Shown: positions 27,475 to 35,495 of the stretch, piece by piece
Position numbering within the stretch: the stretch's first letter is position 1
How the letters are laid out: every line of letters begins with the position of its first letter
NCBI GenBank assembly: GCA_020444065.1
Contig: JAHLLQ010000009.1
Coordinates: forward strand, 1-64,000
DNA from: a bacterium
GTDB taxonomy: Bacteria; Sumerlaeota; Sumerlaeia; SLMS01; JAHLLQ01
Length of the DNA stretch: 64,000 bases
Direction of reading: 5' to 3'
Made by a program: the position numbers and the translations under genes
Notes under the pieces: model-generated
The model's database searches: none
What the model saw: the letters and a program-made list of their open reading frames with translations, nothing else
What the model was told of the DNA's origin: nothing

Positions 27475-28152
27475 ATGGCAGACGCAAAAGCGAATGCAGA
27501 TCGGATAGAAAAACGCCTCGATGAAACCATTTCAAAACTCGAGCGCGGACAAAGGATAAACACCATTCTCGGAATCGTCCTGATCGTTGTGATCATGGGC
27601 TACTTCGGATGGTTGATCAGCAAGGTGAACGACCTGACCACCCCGGAGAGTGTTTCCGAGCTTGTCATGGGGATGGCCCGTGAGCAGATCCCGGATGCCC
27701 GCAAGGGACTCTCCGAGCAGTTGACGGAGAACGCCGAAGGCTACATCAACGACGCCTTCGACGAAGTCCTGTCCTCTGCACCGGACCTGCGCCGCGAAGC
27801 TCACAAGTTCGCCCTGCAGCAGGCCGACAAGTACATGAAGCAAATCCGGACGGAACTGGAATCGATGATGGATCAAGCCATCGAGATGCACTCCGAGGAA
27901 ATCTCGTTGCTGATTGCAGAGCTCCAGACCGTCGAAGGTACCCAAGAGTTTGAGGACACGCTGTATCAGATTCTGATGGCGCCGATTCAGGAAGAAAACG
28001 TCCACGTCGACATCCAGGCCTACGGTGTGGCTTTGGAAGAGCTGGCCAATAAGATGCAGCGCCTGGCCGAGGCGAAGGACTTGACCGAATCGGAGCGTAT
28101 CGAGCGCGATATCCTGATCGCCCTCAAGGAGTTCAGCGATCGTAGCGGCTGA
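27475..28152 (+). CDS. Single-pass coiled-coil membrane protein, paralogue of the preceding gene
   Basis: A 225-residue protein with the same plan as the gene before it. A coiled coil (residues 5-25, ADRIEKRLDETISKLERG) is followed by one membrane segment (about 28-48) and a long helical, acidic C-terminal part. AAGGAGCG lies upstream of the ATG. The gap to the preceding gene is 68 bases and a strong terminator follows, so the two genes form one transcript. Function unknown. Confidence 0.75.
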   Translation: MADAKANADRIEKRLDETISKLERGQRINTILGIVLIVVIMGYFGWLISKVNDLTTPESVSELVMGMAREQIPDARKGLSEQLTENAEGYINDAFDEVLSSAPDLRREAHKFALQQADKYMKQIRTELESMMDQAIEMHSEEISLLIAELQTVEGTQEFEDTLYQILMAPIQEENVHVDIQAYGVALEELANKMQRLAEAKDLTESERIERDILIALKEFSDRSG

Positions 28153-28177
28153 TCCGGCACGGTTCTTTCTCTTTCAA

Positions 28178-28216
28178 CTCGGGGCATCCCAAAGCGGATG
28201 CCCCGAGTTTCTTTTT
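28178..28216 (+). terminator. Strong intrinsic terminator
   Basis: CTCGGGGCATCC (28178-28189) and GGATGCCCCGAG (28196-28207) form a perfect 12-bp stem with a six-base loop. TTTCTTTTT follows at once (28208-28216). It ends the coiled-coil gene pair. Confidence 0.95.
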
Positions 28217-28227
28217 ACGGATTGCCG

Positions 28228-28623
28228 ATGTCTTTTGACGACCCCATCGAGTTCCCCGCCGAGTATCTGGCATACTTCGATCGATTCAATGACCGCGACT
28301 TCTTCGAGGCCCACGAGGTCCTCGAAGATCTTTGGGTCGTGGAGGTTGGGGAACTGCGCGATTACTACAAGGGACTGATCATGATCGCGGCTGCGTTTCA
28401 TCAATGGCGGCGCGGGCGGTGTCGTGGGGCGTACAAGCTGTTTCGGGATGGTCGTGCTTATCTGGCCACATATCCGGCGCTGTACCAGGGATTTGAGTTG
28501 AAGGGATTCCTTGCCGAAATGGATAAGGTCTTTCGGCCGCTCGTGAGCCGCCACGGCCAGGATTGCCCTGCTCCGTCGGACGAGCAGCTTCCGTGGCTTG
28601 CGCTTGTTCATACCGCGGAGTAG
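28228..28623 (+). CDS. DUF309 family protein
   Basis: A 131-residue small helical protein. The signature RDFFEAHEVLEDLWV (about residues 22-36), followed by YYKGLIMIAAAFHQWRRG, is typical of DUF309, a helical bundle of unknown biochemical role. The ATG at 28228 is chosen because an in-frame ATG at 28198 lies inside the terminator stem. A membrane-protein gene follows 20 bases on. Confidence 0.85.
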   Translation: MSFDDPIEFPAEYLAYFDRFNDRDFFEAHEVLEDLWVVEVGELRDYYKGLIMIAAAFHQWRRGRCRGAYKLFRDGRAYLATYPALYQGFELKGFLAEMDKVFRPLVSRHGQDCPAPSDEQLPWLALVHTAE

Positions 28624-28643
28624 CGGCCCCTCGAGGCAATCTG

Positions 28644-29462
28644 ATGCCCGCACGGCTTGAACTTTTGCGCGACAACCCGGTGCTTCGCCTCGAGCTGAAA
28701 CGCTACGGACGGCGCGTTGCCACGGTACTGCTGCTTGTACTCTGCCTGTGGCTGCCTGTTGCGCTGCTGCGTAGGACGCTGATGATGTATCCTGCGCTGC
28801 TCGCCGGCGGGTGGGCGCGGGAAGCGCTGATCGAGCTCCTGAACTTCATCATTCGCCCGGACATGCTGCTCGGGTTCTTCCTCGTGCACCAGGCGCTTGC
28901 ACATCGACGTTGGCGATCGATCCTGCCGGAACTGCGGACAACATTCATTCAACCCGGAACCATTATCGCGGGCAAGCTCTTCGCCCCCCTTGTATTGTTG
29001 TTTGCCCTGAATGTGATCAGCGCCCCGTATCGGTATGGCGACCTGGTCTTCGATCGTGGGCTCTGGTTCTATCCGAAGGGGTTTCCGATCGCGGCGGGGG
29101 GGATGGTCGCGGCATTTGCGCTCTTGGAGGATGTTCTCTTCTTGCTCGCACTGCTGCTGATTGCCGCGAACGCTTACATGTCGCGGCGCGACGAGTTGAT
29201 GGCCACGATTCTGGCGCTGTTGCAGGTCTTCGGGCTGGGGGTTGTGATTACCGTGTGCGGGTTTGCCCCGGTGATGATTCCGTTCAATTGGTACCGGGTC
29301 GTGCGGTTCGATCTCGGGATCATGGACATGACGGCGCACACCGTGTTTTTCGCGCTCGTCATTCCGGTGGAGTGGTTGGTGATTCGATACTATATCCGGC
29401 GCATCGGCGAGCGGCTCGACCAGGATCTTGGGCCGGAAGAGGACGGCGGAGTTCTTTCGTGA
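28644..29462 (+). CDS. Polytopic membrane protein, possible ABC-2-type permease
   Basis: A 272-residue membrane protein with about six hydrophobic segments. The N-terminus (NPVLRLELKRYGRR) is a soluble helix running into the first segment, as in ABC-2-type permease subunits, and a short charged tail follows the last. No ATPase gene is adjacent. The ATG at 28644 follows the DUF309 stop by 20 bases; earlier in-frame starts overlap that gene. The permease reading is tentative. Confidence 0.65.
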   Translation: MPARLELLRDNPVLRLELKRYGRRVATVLLLVLCLWLPVALLRRTLMMYPALLAGGWAREALIELLNFIIRPDMLLGFFLVHQALAHRRWRSILPELRTTFIQPGTIIAGKLFAPLVLLFALNVISAPYRYGDLVFDRGLWFYPKGFPIAAGGMVAAFALLEDVLFLLALLLIAANAYMSRRDELMATILALLQVFGLGVVITVCGFAPVMIPFNWYRVVRFDLGIMDMTAHTVFFALVIPVEWLVIRYYIRRIGERLDQDLGPEEDGGVLS

Positions 29463-29476
29463 GGTTGTTTCGATGT

Positions 29477-29583
29477 TGCACGCTGACAGCGTGCAGTGCC
29501 TCATTTGCCAAACCCGGGGCGGCGCTCGCGAAGAGCCGCGAGCTTGCCCTGGGCTATCTTTGTTGAATCCCTGTCAGGGATTC
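29477..29583. repeat. REP-like cluster of three palindromes
   Basis: Three hairpins lie within 107 bases between two genes. First, TGCACGCT (29477-29484) pairs with AGCGTGCA (29488-29495). Second, CCCGGGGC (29513-29520) pairs with GCCCTGGG (29546-29553), and its GCTCGCG/CGCGAGC inner arms extend the stem. Third, GAATCCCTG (29565-29573) pairs with CAGGGATTC (29575-29583). The arrangement recalls REP/BIME-type dispersed elements, but no second copy is visible in this window. Confidence 0.5.
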
Positions 29584-29619
29584 TCTTCATGTTCAAGATA
29601 GCTGCGGAACGACCTCGAA

Positions 29620-30279
29620 TTATCCCGCCCATTCTACGACTTTGTTTACAGCCTTCTCGATGCCGGCGTAGATCTTCTGCAGGCGGTCCGGCAGCATGTA
29701 GGCCGGGGACGTCGCGACGCGATTGCGTTCGTCGAAGTGCGCTTCATCGACGGCGCAGTTGATGTGCCTGGCGCCCATTTTCTCGATGGCTTGCGCGGTT
29801 CCTTCATCGTTGCCGATCGTGACTTCGACGCCATTACCAATGACCCTTGCAGCCACTGCCGGGGCGATGCAGACGAAACCCAGCGGCTTGCGCGCTTCGT
29901 GTATTTCGCGCACGAGACGTTCAACTTCCGGATGGACGACGCAGTTGGGGCCTTCTGTCGCGAAGTTGCACAAGTTCTTCGCGGCGCCGAATCCGCCGGG
30001 GAAGAATAACCCGTCGAGTTCCGCGCCCTGCACATTGGCGCAGTCCTTCACGGCGCCGCGCGCGATGCGCGCTGATTCTACGAAGACGTTGCGTGCTTCA
30101 TCCGCTGCCGGTTCGCCTTTTGAATGATCGATGACGTGCATCTGGTTGACGTTCGGAGCGATGTAAACGATCTCCGCGTTGGCGCGATCCAGCGCCAGAA
30201 TTGTCAACACTGCCTCGTGGATTTCGCTGCCGTCGTAAACGCCGCAGCCGGAAAGCATCACGCCGATTTTCTTTGCCAT
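29620..30279 (-). CDS. elbB: ElbB-type glyoxalase of the DJ-1/PfpI-like class
   Basis: A 219-residue cytoplasmic protein close to the length of E. coli ElbB. The features match that family: GVMLSGCGVYDGSEIHEAV at the N-terminus, FFPGGFGAAKNLCNFA near residue 90, and FVCIAPA, which carries the Cys at the position of the nucleophile. ElbB acts as a glyoxalase on small dicarbonyls and has been linked to isoprenoid levels; the substrate here is not shown. It follows the DegT-like gene on the same strand, 23 bases away. Confidence 0.92.
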   Translation of the reverse strand: MAKKIGVMLSGCGVYDGSEIHEAVLTILALDRANAEIVYIAPNVNQMHVIDHSKGEPAADEARNVFVESARIARGAVKDCANVQGAELDGLFFPGGFGAAKNLCNFATEGPNCVVHPEVERLVREIHEARKPLGFVCIAPAVAARVIGNGVEVTIGNDEGTAQAIEKMGARHINCAVDEAHFDERNRVATSPAYMLPDRLQKIYAGIEKAVNKVVEWAG

Positions 30280-30302
30280 GGTAAATCCTTTCGTCGTGGG
30301 AG

Positions 30303-31442
30303 TCAGGCCAGCGATTCGACCGTGCTGTCGATCACCAGTTCGATCTGTTTTTCTGTCATGGATGGACTGAGCGGAAGCGTGACCAGGCGCTTCTCCACGG
30401 ATTCAAGAATGGGAAGATGCGGTTCGCGCGGCCAGATGCCCTGCACGTGTGTGAAGCGATGCAGTGGCTTGTAGTGCACGCTCGTCTGAATGCCGCGATC
30501 CGCCATGCGGCGCATGAACATGTTGCGATCGACTTCCTTTGGCAGCAGCGCCACCAGCAGATGATAGCTGGCGCCTTTGCCGCGCGCACCGGATGATGGG
30601 AATCGAATATCCGTTGTGCGGTCCAGGATCCCGGTCTTGATAAGTTCCGCCGTCTCGCGCCGTCGCCGTGTCGTGTCGTGCAGACGACGAAGTTGCTCGC
30701 GTCCGATCGCCCCGCGCATGTCGTCCATCCGGAAATTATGACCGGCCACGATGATGTCGTAATCGCTGGGGCCGTGGTGGAAGAAATCGTAGCTCGAGCG
30801 CGTCATGCCGTGATTGCGGATCAGGCGGAGACGCTCGGCGATCGCGCGATCGCTGGTCACGATCATGCCGCCTTCGCCGGTCGTGAGGTTTTCGCTCGCG
30901 AAGAATGAAAACACACCGGCGGCACCGTTCGTGCCAAGAAAGCGATCATTGTAATTCGCAAGAATTCCGTGTCCGGCGTCTTCCAGCACCGGCACGCGAT
31001 AGCGTCGTCCCAGCTCCAGGATGGGCTGGATGTCGCATGGGAAGCCGCCGTAGGGCATCGTCACGATCAGGTGCACGTCCGGACTCATCTTCTCCTGCAG
31101 GTCCTTCACGGAGAGAGTCAGGTCGTCTTCGCTTGTGATGTCGATCAGCAGGGGAATCTGCCCGCGGCGGAGGGCCACATTCATCGACGCGACAAACGTC
31201 AGTCCCGACATGGCGACCTGGTTGCCCGGCGCGACGCCCAGCGCATCGTAGCACATCGCCAGCCCATCGGTCCCATTGGATGTCGCAATTGCGTGGGGGA
31301 CGCCGAGCGTCTCCGCAAACTCGCGCTCGAATGCTTCAACCTCGGGGCCCATCGGCAGCCAGCCGCCGTCGAGCACGCGCATCAGGGCGCGCTTCTCTTC
31401 TTCGCCGATCGTCGGAGTTGTGAGCGGAACCTTCCAGGTCAT
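30303..31442 (-). CDS. DegT/DnrJ/EryC1-fold protein lacking the catalytic lysine
   Basis: A 379-residue member of the fold-type I aminotransferase group that builds amino sugars. The start at 31442 has AGGAGG nine bases upstream. Most of the family's core is there: the N-terminal substrate region, ATSNGTDGL at 53-61, and VLEDAGHG with Asp155, which would hold the PLP nitrogen. However, the stretch that normally reads SFHxxKxxTTGEGG is SFFASENLTTGEGG, so residue 184 is Glu where the Schiff-base Lys should be. It cannot be a normal aminotransferase. It may be a sugar-binding, dehydratase-like or regulatory homologue. elbB lies downstream, the FtsX-like permease upstream. Confidence 0.88.
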   Translation of the reverse strand: MTWKVPLTTPTIGEEEKRALMRVLDGGWLPMGPEVEAFEREFAETLGVPHAIATSNGTDGLAMCYDALGVAPGNQVAMSGLTFVASMNVALRRGQIPLLIDITSEDDLTLSVKDLQEKMSPDVHLIVTMPYGGFPCDIQPILELGRRYRVPVLEDAGHGILANYNDRFLGTNGAAGVFSFFASENLTTGEGGMIVTSDRAIAERLRLIRNHGMTRSSYDFFHHGPSDYDIIVAGHNFRMDDMRGAIGREQLRRLHDTTRRRRETAELIKTGILDRTTDIRFPSSGARGKGASYHLLVALLPKEVDRNMFMRRMADRGIQTSVHYKPLHRFTHVQGIWPREPHLPILESVEKRLVTLPLSPSMTEKQIELVIDSTVESLA

Positions 31443-31501
31443 CCAGCCAGTCCTCCTGCCCCATGGGTAGACTTGTGCAGCCCTCAACGGCTACTACGCG
31501 C

Positions 31502-32740
31502 TTACTCCGTCCGCAAGGCTTCGATGGGATCCAATTGGGCGGCCTTCAATGACGGATAAAGGCCAAACAAGAATCCAACCCCTGCAGCGACGCCGTTCGC
31601 AATCAAAACCGCCTGCAGCGGAATGATGGTTTCCCAATCCGCATATTGGCCGATCAGATTGGCGAGTCCGTACCCCAATCCGATGCCCAGGATGCCGCCC
31701 AGCAGGCTGATGATGAGCGATTCGATGATGAATTGCCCGAGAATATCGCGCCGCGTCGCGCCGAGGGCGCGTCGCACGCCAATCTCGCGCGTTCGCTGCG
31801 TCACGGTTGCCAGCATGATGTTCATGATGCCGATGCCGCCGACGAGAAGCGAAATCGCCGCGACGAACATCAGCACGTTCGAGAGAATCGACTCGGTTTC
31901 CTGCTGCTGGCGGATCAGTTCCTCCGGGACGACGATTTCAAAGTCGGTAATCTGGCTGTGGCGGCGTTCGAGAATATCGCCAACGACCTGGGATGTCTCG
32001 CGCAGTGTCGCCGCGTCCCGCACTTTCAGAACAATCTCGTCAAGTTTATCGGCCTGCGCTTCGCCTTGGCCCAGGCGACGGATCAGCGAGTTGATCGGCA
32101 GGTAGATACAACGATCCACGTTGCCGACATCGATGACCGTTTTGACGCCGCCCATGCTGCGCGGCTGCAGCACCCCGACAACCGTGTAGTACTGCCCCGA
32201 AATCAGCAGACGTTGTCCGAGTGGATCGACCAGAGGGAAGGCCTCGCGCCGCACCTCCTCGCCGATCACGCAAACCTGTTTACTTTCTTCTGTATCGATG
32301 GATGTCAGGAAGCGCCCCTCGGCGACTTCGTACCCCATGATACCGGGCAGGTCTTCGTTGGTGCCGAAGATCTCGGCCGGCAGGCTGCGGCCACTCGAGA
32401 AGGCCTCCAGTTCCGCCTTCTTCAGCGGCGCGATGTAGGTGACATTCTGCCCGAGAATCTCGCGGATCGAGGCGGCATCTCCGCGAGTCAGTCCATTTGG
32501 CGAGCGTCGCATTGCGGCCAGCGCCTCCGCGCCTTTCAGTTCGAGCGCACGCACGCGAATCGTATTCGTTCCCAACATGGCCAACTGGCGGTTCAGTTCT
32601 TCCGCGGCGCCGGCGCCGATAGCCGACGTTGCAATCACCGCCGCGATGCCGAAGATCACTCCCATCATCGTCAGCAGCGACCGCATCTTGTGCATGCGGA
32701 TTTCCGTCAGACCGATTCGTACAGACTCACCAATGTGCAT
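31502..32740 (-). CDS. MacB/FtsX-type ABC transporter permease
   Basis: A 412-residue permease. The N-terminal MHKMRSLLTMMGVIFGIAAV helix enters the membrane, then comes a large periplasmic domain (about 50-285). Three more segments follow, with the RTREIGVRRALGATRRDI coupling helix typical of the FtsX superfamily. No ABC ATPase or membrane-fusion gene is adjacent, so the energising partner must be elsewhere or absent. It lies 21 bases after a secreted-looking M23 gene, which recalls FtsEX acting on a peptidoglycan hydrolase. That link is inference. Confidence 0.9.
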   Translation of the reverse strand: MHIGESVRIGLTEIRMHKMRSLLTMMGVIFGIAAVIATSAIGAGAAEELNRQLAMLGTNTIRVRALELKGAEALAAMRRSPNGLTRGDAASIREILGQNVTYIAPLKKAELEAFSSGRSLPAEIFGTNEDLPGIMGYEVAEGRFLTSIDTEESKQVCVIGEEVRREAFPLVDPLGQRLLISGQYYTVVGVLQPRSMGGVKTVIDVGNVDRCIYLPINSLIRRLGQGEAQADKLDEIVLKVRDAATLRETSQVVGDILERRHSQITDFEIVVPEELIRQQQETESILSNVLMFVAAISLLVGGIGIMNIMLATVTQRTREIGVRRALGATRRDILGQFIIESLIISLLGGILGIGLGYGLANLIGQYADWETIIPLQAVLIANGVAAGVGFLFGLYPSLKAAQLDPIEALRTE

Positions 32741-32761
32741 AATCCCGTGACTTTCTCCCTT

Positions 32762-34495
32762 TCAGGCTCCACTCGGTTCCGCCATCGTTCCCAAACTCAA
32801 TCGCCCGGCCTCCACTTCCATTACGAAGAGATCGTCCCGCGCTTCATCTCTCCAGCGCAGCACATGGCGCCCCGCGGGTAAATCACCGATTACAAGCCAC
32901 CCCGATCCCGGCGTATCGTTTTGCAGGCTCTCGTCGGGCGTCTGCGCCTCCAGGAACGGCGTGCAGAAGGGGAATGGCTTCACCGGGCCACGTACCGTGG
33001 CGGAGGGCAGTCGCTGTCCCCTTGGCGATCGGAGGGCCAGCGCGCCGAAGCCCGGCTCCGCGGGTTCCAGCCAGAGCTCCGGGTTCGAGGGCTTCGCCAG
33101 GTCCAGGCTTTCGCCGGTCCGACGCCATTCGACCTCGAAATGGAGGTGGCTGTTTGTCGCCCGACCGACGGCGCCGGCGTCGGCGATGTGCTTGCCAGCC
33201 TTCACCTCCATGCCTTCGCGAACGTACAATGCCCGTCCGTGGACGTAAACCGTCGTCATGATCCAGCCGGGGATGACCTCGCCGTGGTCGATGAAGACAC
33301 GATTCCCATCCTCCGGGGCCGTTACCCGCACCACTTGCCCCGCGGCGCAGGCGACAATCGGTGTCCCCGGCGGCGCGTTGAACTCGACTCCGCGGTGGGG
33401 GCGGAATTCGCCCTCGCACGTCGTTGCGAAGAGGTATGTCTGGTCCAGGTAAGGCTGCTGGGTGCGGTCGATCGGCCGCCGCAGCGATAAGAATGGCCAC
33501 GGCTCGGGCTTTTCGAGGCGAATCTCTTGTGGCTCTTCCCAGGACTTCTGCGGCTTGCGCTCAGCGTACTCGAAGAGGCCCGCGCTGGTGCCGATTAGTT
33601 GCACGTCATCCGGTCGCAGCAGCGCGTGGGCGTCGCTGGCGGGCTCCCAGGCGGCGTTCGAGATGAGTTCCGCCTTTGTCTTCTCGGTCAGCCCTGTGCC
33701 GATTTCGCTGAACCGGACGATGCCGTCCGGTGTCGCCACGGCCAGGCTCGAGGCCGGCCAACTGCTGAAGTGCCGGGCGGGAAGTGTCCCGGGGCCTTTC
33801 TCGAAGAAGTGCCACGAGCTGCCCGAATCGTTCGACCATCCGACGCCGCCGTCCGTTGCCAGCAACCACTGCCGGTGCAGGAGGCGAATGTCGCGCACGC
33901 GGCGGCGTTTTGGGTCCTCCGGCAGGCGCGGCATCAGTGGATGCCAGGTTTCGCCCTCGTCGTAGCTGACCGACCCGCCGGCCAGATGCCCGACGATCAG
34001 GATTGGTCCGCCGGTTCGCAGGGCCGTCGCGTAGACGTTTTCCAGGTGAGCGTCGCCGAATTGATCCTCCAGTTCGCCACCGGGATCGAAGCGCAGCAGC
34101 CCATCCGTCGTCGCCACCCAGATGGCGCGCTCGGTGGCGCTGATGGCGGAGACGTAGCGGTGCACGCGGTCGCCCTGGCTGATTGTCCGGATCTCCGGCT
34201 CGCGATCGTTGAGGCCTTCGAGCAGGGCGAGCGCGCCGCCCGCCGTGCCAATCCACAGTTTCTCGCCGCTGAATGCCAGTGCCGAGACATGCCGCCAGGG
34301 TAGGCCGGACTCCTTGGTCCACCGCCGCCACCGTCCGTTGGCGCCGGGATCGCGCACCAGCAGGCCCTGGCCCTGGGTACCGACCGCCAGCCGGCCTGCG
34401 GGGGACACGGCAAGCGCCCGAACCGCCGGGACGAGCGGCTCGCCCTCCGGCGTGCAGTTGAGACGGCGCCATTGGAAGGTTGCGTCAGCTTGCAT
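32762..34495 (-). CDS. Beta-propeller protein with C-terminal M23-type domain
   Basis: A 577-residue protein. Residues about 15-310 repeat a WxGTxGG-like pattern (LAVGTQGQGLL, LWIGTAGGALA, IWVATTDGLL), as in two-component-sensor-type propellers. An M23 (LytM) endopeptidase domain follows (about 345-470). Its zinc motif reads HRGVE at 367-371, so the usual Asp ligand is Glu. His419 in TVYVHG and His450/His452 in SHLHFEV remain. No signal peptide is evident, which is odd for an enzyme that would cut peptidoglycan. It lies beside an FtsX-like permease. Activity is uncertain. Confidence 0.85.
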   Translation of the reverse strand: MQADATFQWRRLNCTPEGEPLVPAVRALAVSPAGRLAVGTQGQGLLVRDPGANGRWRRWTKESGLPWRHVSALAFSGEKLWIGTAGGALALLEGLNDREPEIRTISQGDRVHRYVSAISATERAIWVATTDGLLRFDPGGELEDQFGDAHLENVYATALRTGGPILIVGHLAGGSVSYDEGETWHPLMPRLPEDPKRRRVRDIRLLHRQWLLATDGGVGWSNDSGSSWHFFEKGPGTLPARHFSSWPASSLAVATPDGIVRFSEIGTGLTEKTKAELISNAAWEPASDAHALLRPDDVQLIGTSAGLFEYAERKPQKSWEEPQEIRLEKPEPWPFLSLRRPIDRTQQPYLDQTYLFATTCEGEFRPHRGVEFNAPPGTPIVACAAGQVVRVTAPEDGNRVFIDHGEVIPGWIMTTVYVHGRALYVREGMEVKAGKHIADAGAVGRATNSHLHFEVEWRRTGESLDLAKPSNPELWLEPAEPGFGALALRSPRGQRLPSATVRGPVKPFPFCTPFLEAQTPDESLQNDTPGSGWLVIGDLPAGRHVLRWRDEARDDLFVMEVEAGRLSLGTMAEPSGA

Positions 34496-34550
34496 CACAG
34501 CCCCCAGGCACTGCGAGCGGACGTGTCGGGAACAGCGGAGGTTGTGCGGA

Positions 34551-35495
34551 TCAGTCGGGATGGGAGGCCGACCATGCTTGGCCTCCTTCGGTGGGGTAGA
34601 TCGCCTCCACCTCGGCGTTGCCGCTGATTTTCCAGGACATCGCCTCGGAGAACGGTCTCGGATTGAAGTCCAGATCGTCGCGGGCCCGATCGATGCCGAC
34701 GTTCTTGTCTTCCTGCATGCGGCGGATGACGTCGGGGGTAACGCCCAGCGGACGGAGGAAGTTCGGCATCACGGTGGCCGACCACATCGCGAGCTTCAGT
34801 GGAACATGCACGAGGCGAATTGCCCGACCCTGGGCCTCGGCGATCTGCCGGATGAAGTCGTTGTACTCGATCGCCTCCGGCCCGCCCAGGGTGTAATCGT
34901 GATGCGACGTGTCCGGGCGGCGCAGCGTTTCCACGAGCGCATCCACCAGGTCCTCCACGAACACGGGCTGGACGAGGTTGTTGCCTTTGCCGAAGACGGG
35001 GAACCACGTGTGGCGGCTGGTCCATTTGACCAGTCTCGTGATGTTGTCATCGCGACGGCCGCCGAAGATCATCGTGGGACGAATGATCGTCCACTCGCGG
35101 TCGCATTCGGTCAGCAGCGCCTCGGCTGCCATGACTTCGTTCACGTCGGGTGTCTTGAAGGTCGAGAAACGGCGCGTGGATGACATGCAGACCAGGCGTT
35201 CGACGCCGACGCGGTGACAGGCCTGGATGCAGACCTCGGCGTGGCGGATGTGCGAGCACGACACCATGGCGTCGCAACCTTCGAGCGCTTCCCAGATCTT
35301 CCAGCGGCGATTCGCGTCGCCCTCGACGATCTCGCAGCGTGCGGCGGCCAGTCCCTGGGCGATTGGCGACTTCGTGTCGCGGGTCATCGCGCGCACATGC
35401 ACGCCGTGTCGAGCAAGGCGGCGCGCGACACGCTCGCCCGTGTGGCTCGAGGCGCCCAGCAGCAGGATTCGGCGGGGGAGCGGGACTACCAGCAT
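34551..35495 (-). CDS. NAD(P)-binding epimerase-like protein
   Basis: A 314-residue Rossmann protein of the atypical short-chain dehydrogenase class, close to NDUFA9/NmrA-like proteins. The glycine-rich loop GASSHTGERVARRLAR lies at residues 13-28, the usual SSTRRF element follows near 110, and no catalytic YxxxK pair is evident. It may bind NAD(P)H without dehydrogenase action. The start overlaps the stop of the upstream glycosyltransferase gene by ten bases, so the two are translated together. A link to glycan metabolism is inferred only from that neighbour. Confidence 0.85.
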   Translation of the reverse strand: MLVVPLPRRILLLGASSHTGERVARRLARHGVHVRAMTRDTKSPIAQGLAAARCEIVEGDANRRWKIWEALEGCDAMVSCSHIRHAEVCIQACHRVGVERLVCMSSTRRFSTFKTPDVNEVMAAEALLTECDREWTIIRPTMIFGGRRDDNITRLVKWTSRHTWFPVFGKGNNLVQPVFVEDLVDALVETLRRPDTSHHDYTLGGPEAIEYNDFIRQIAEAQGRAIRLVHVPLKLAMWSATVMPNFLRPLGVTPDVIRRMQEDKNVGIDRARDDLDFNPRPFSEAMSWKISGNAEVEAIYPTEGGQAWSASHPD

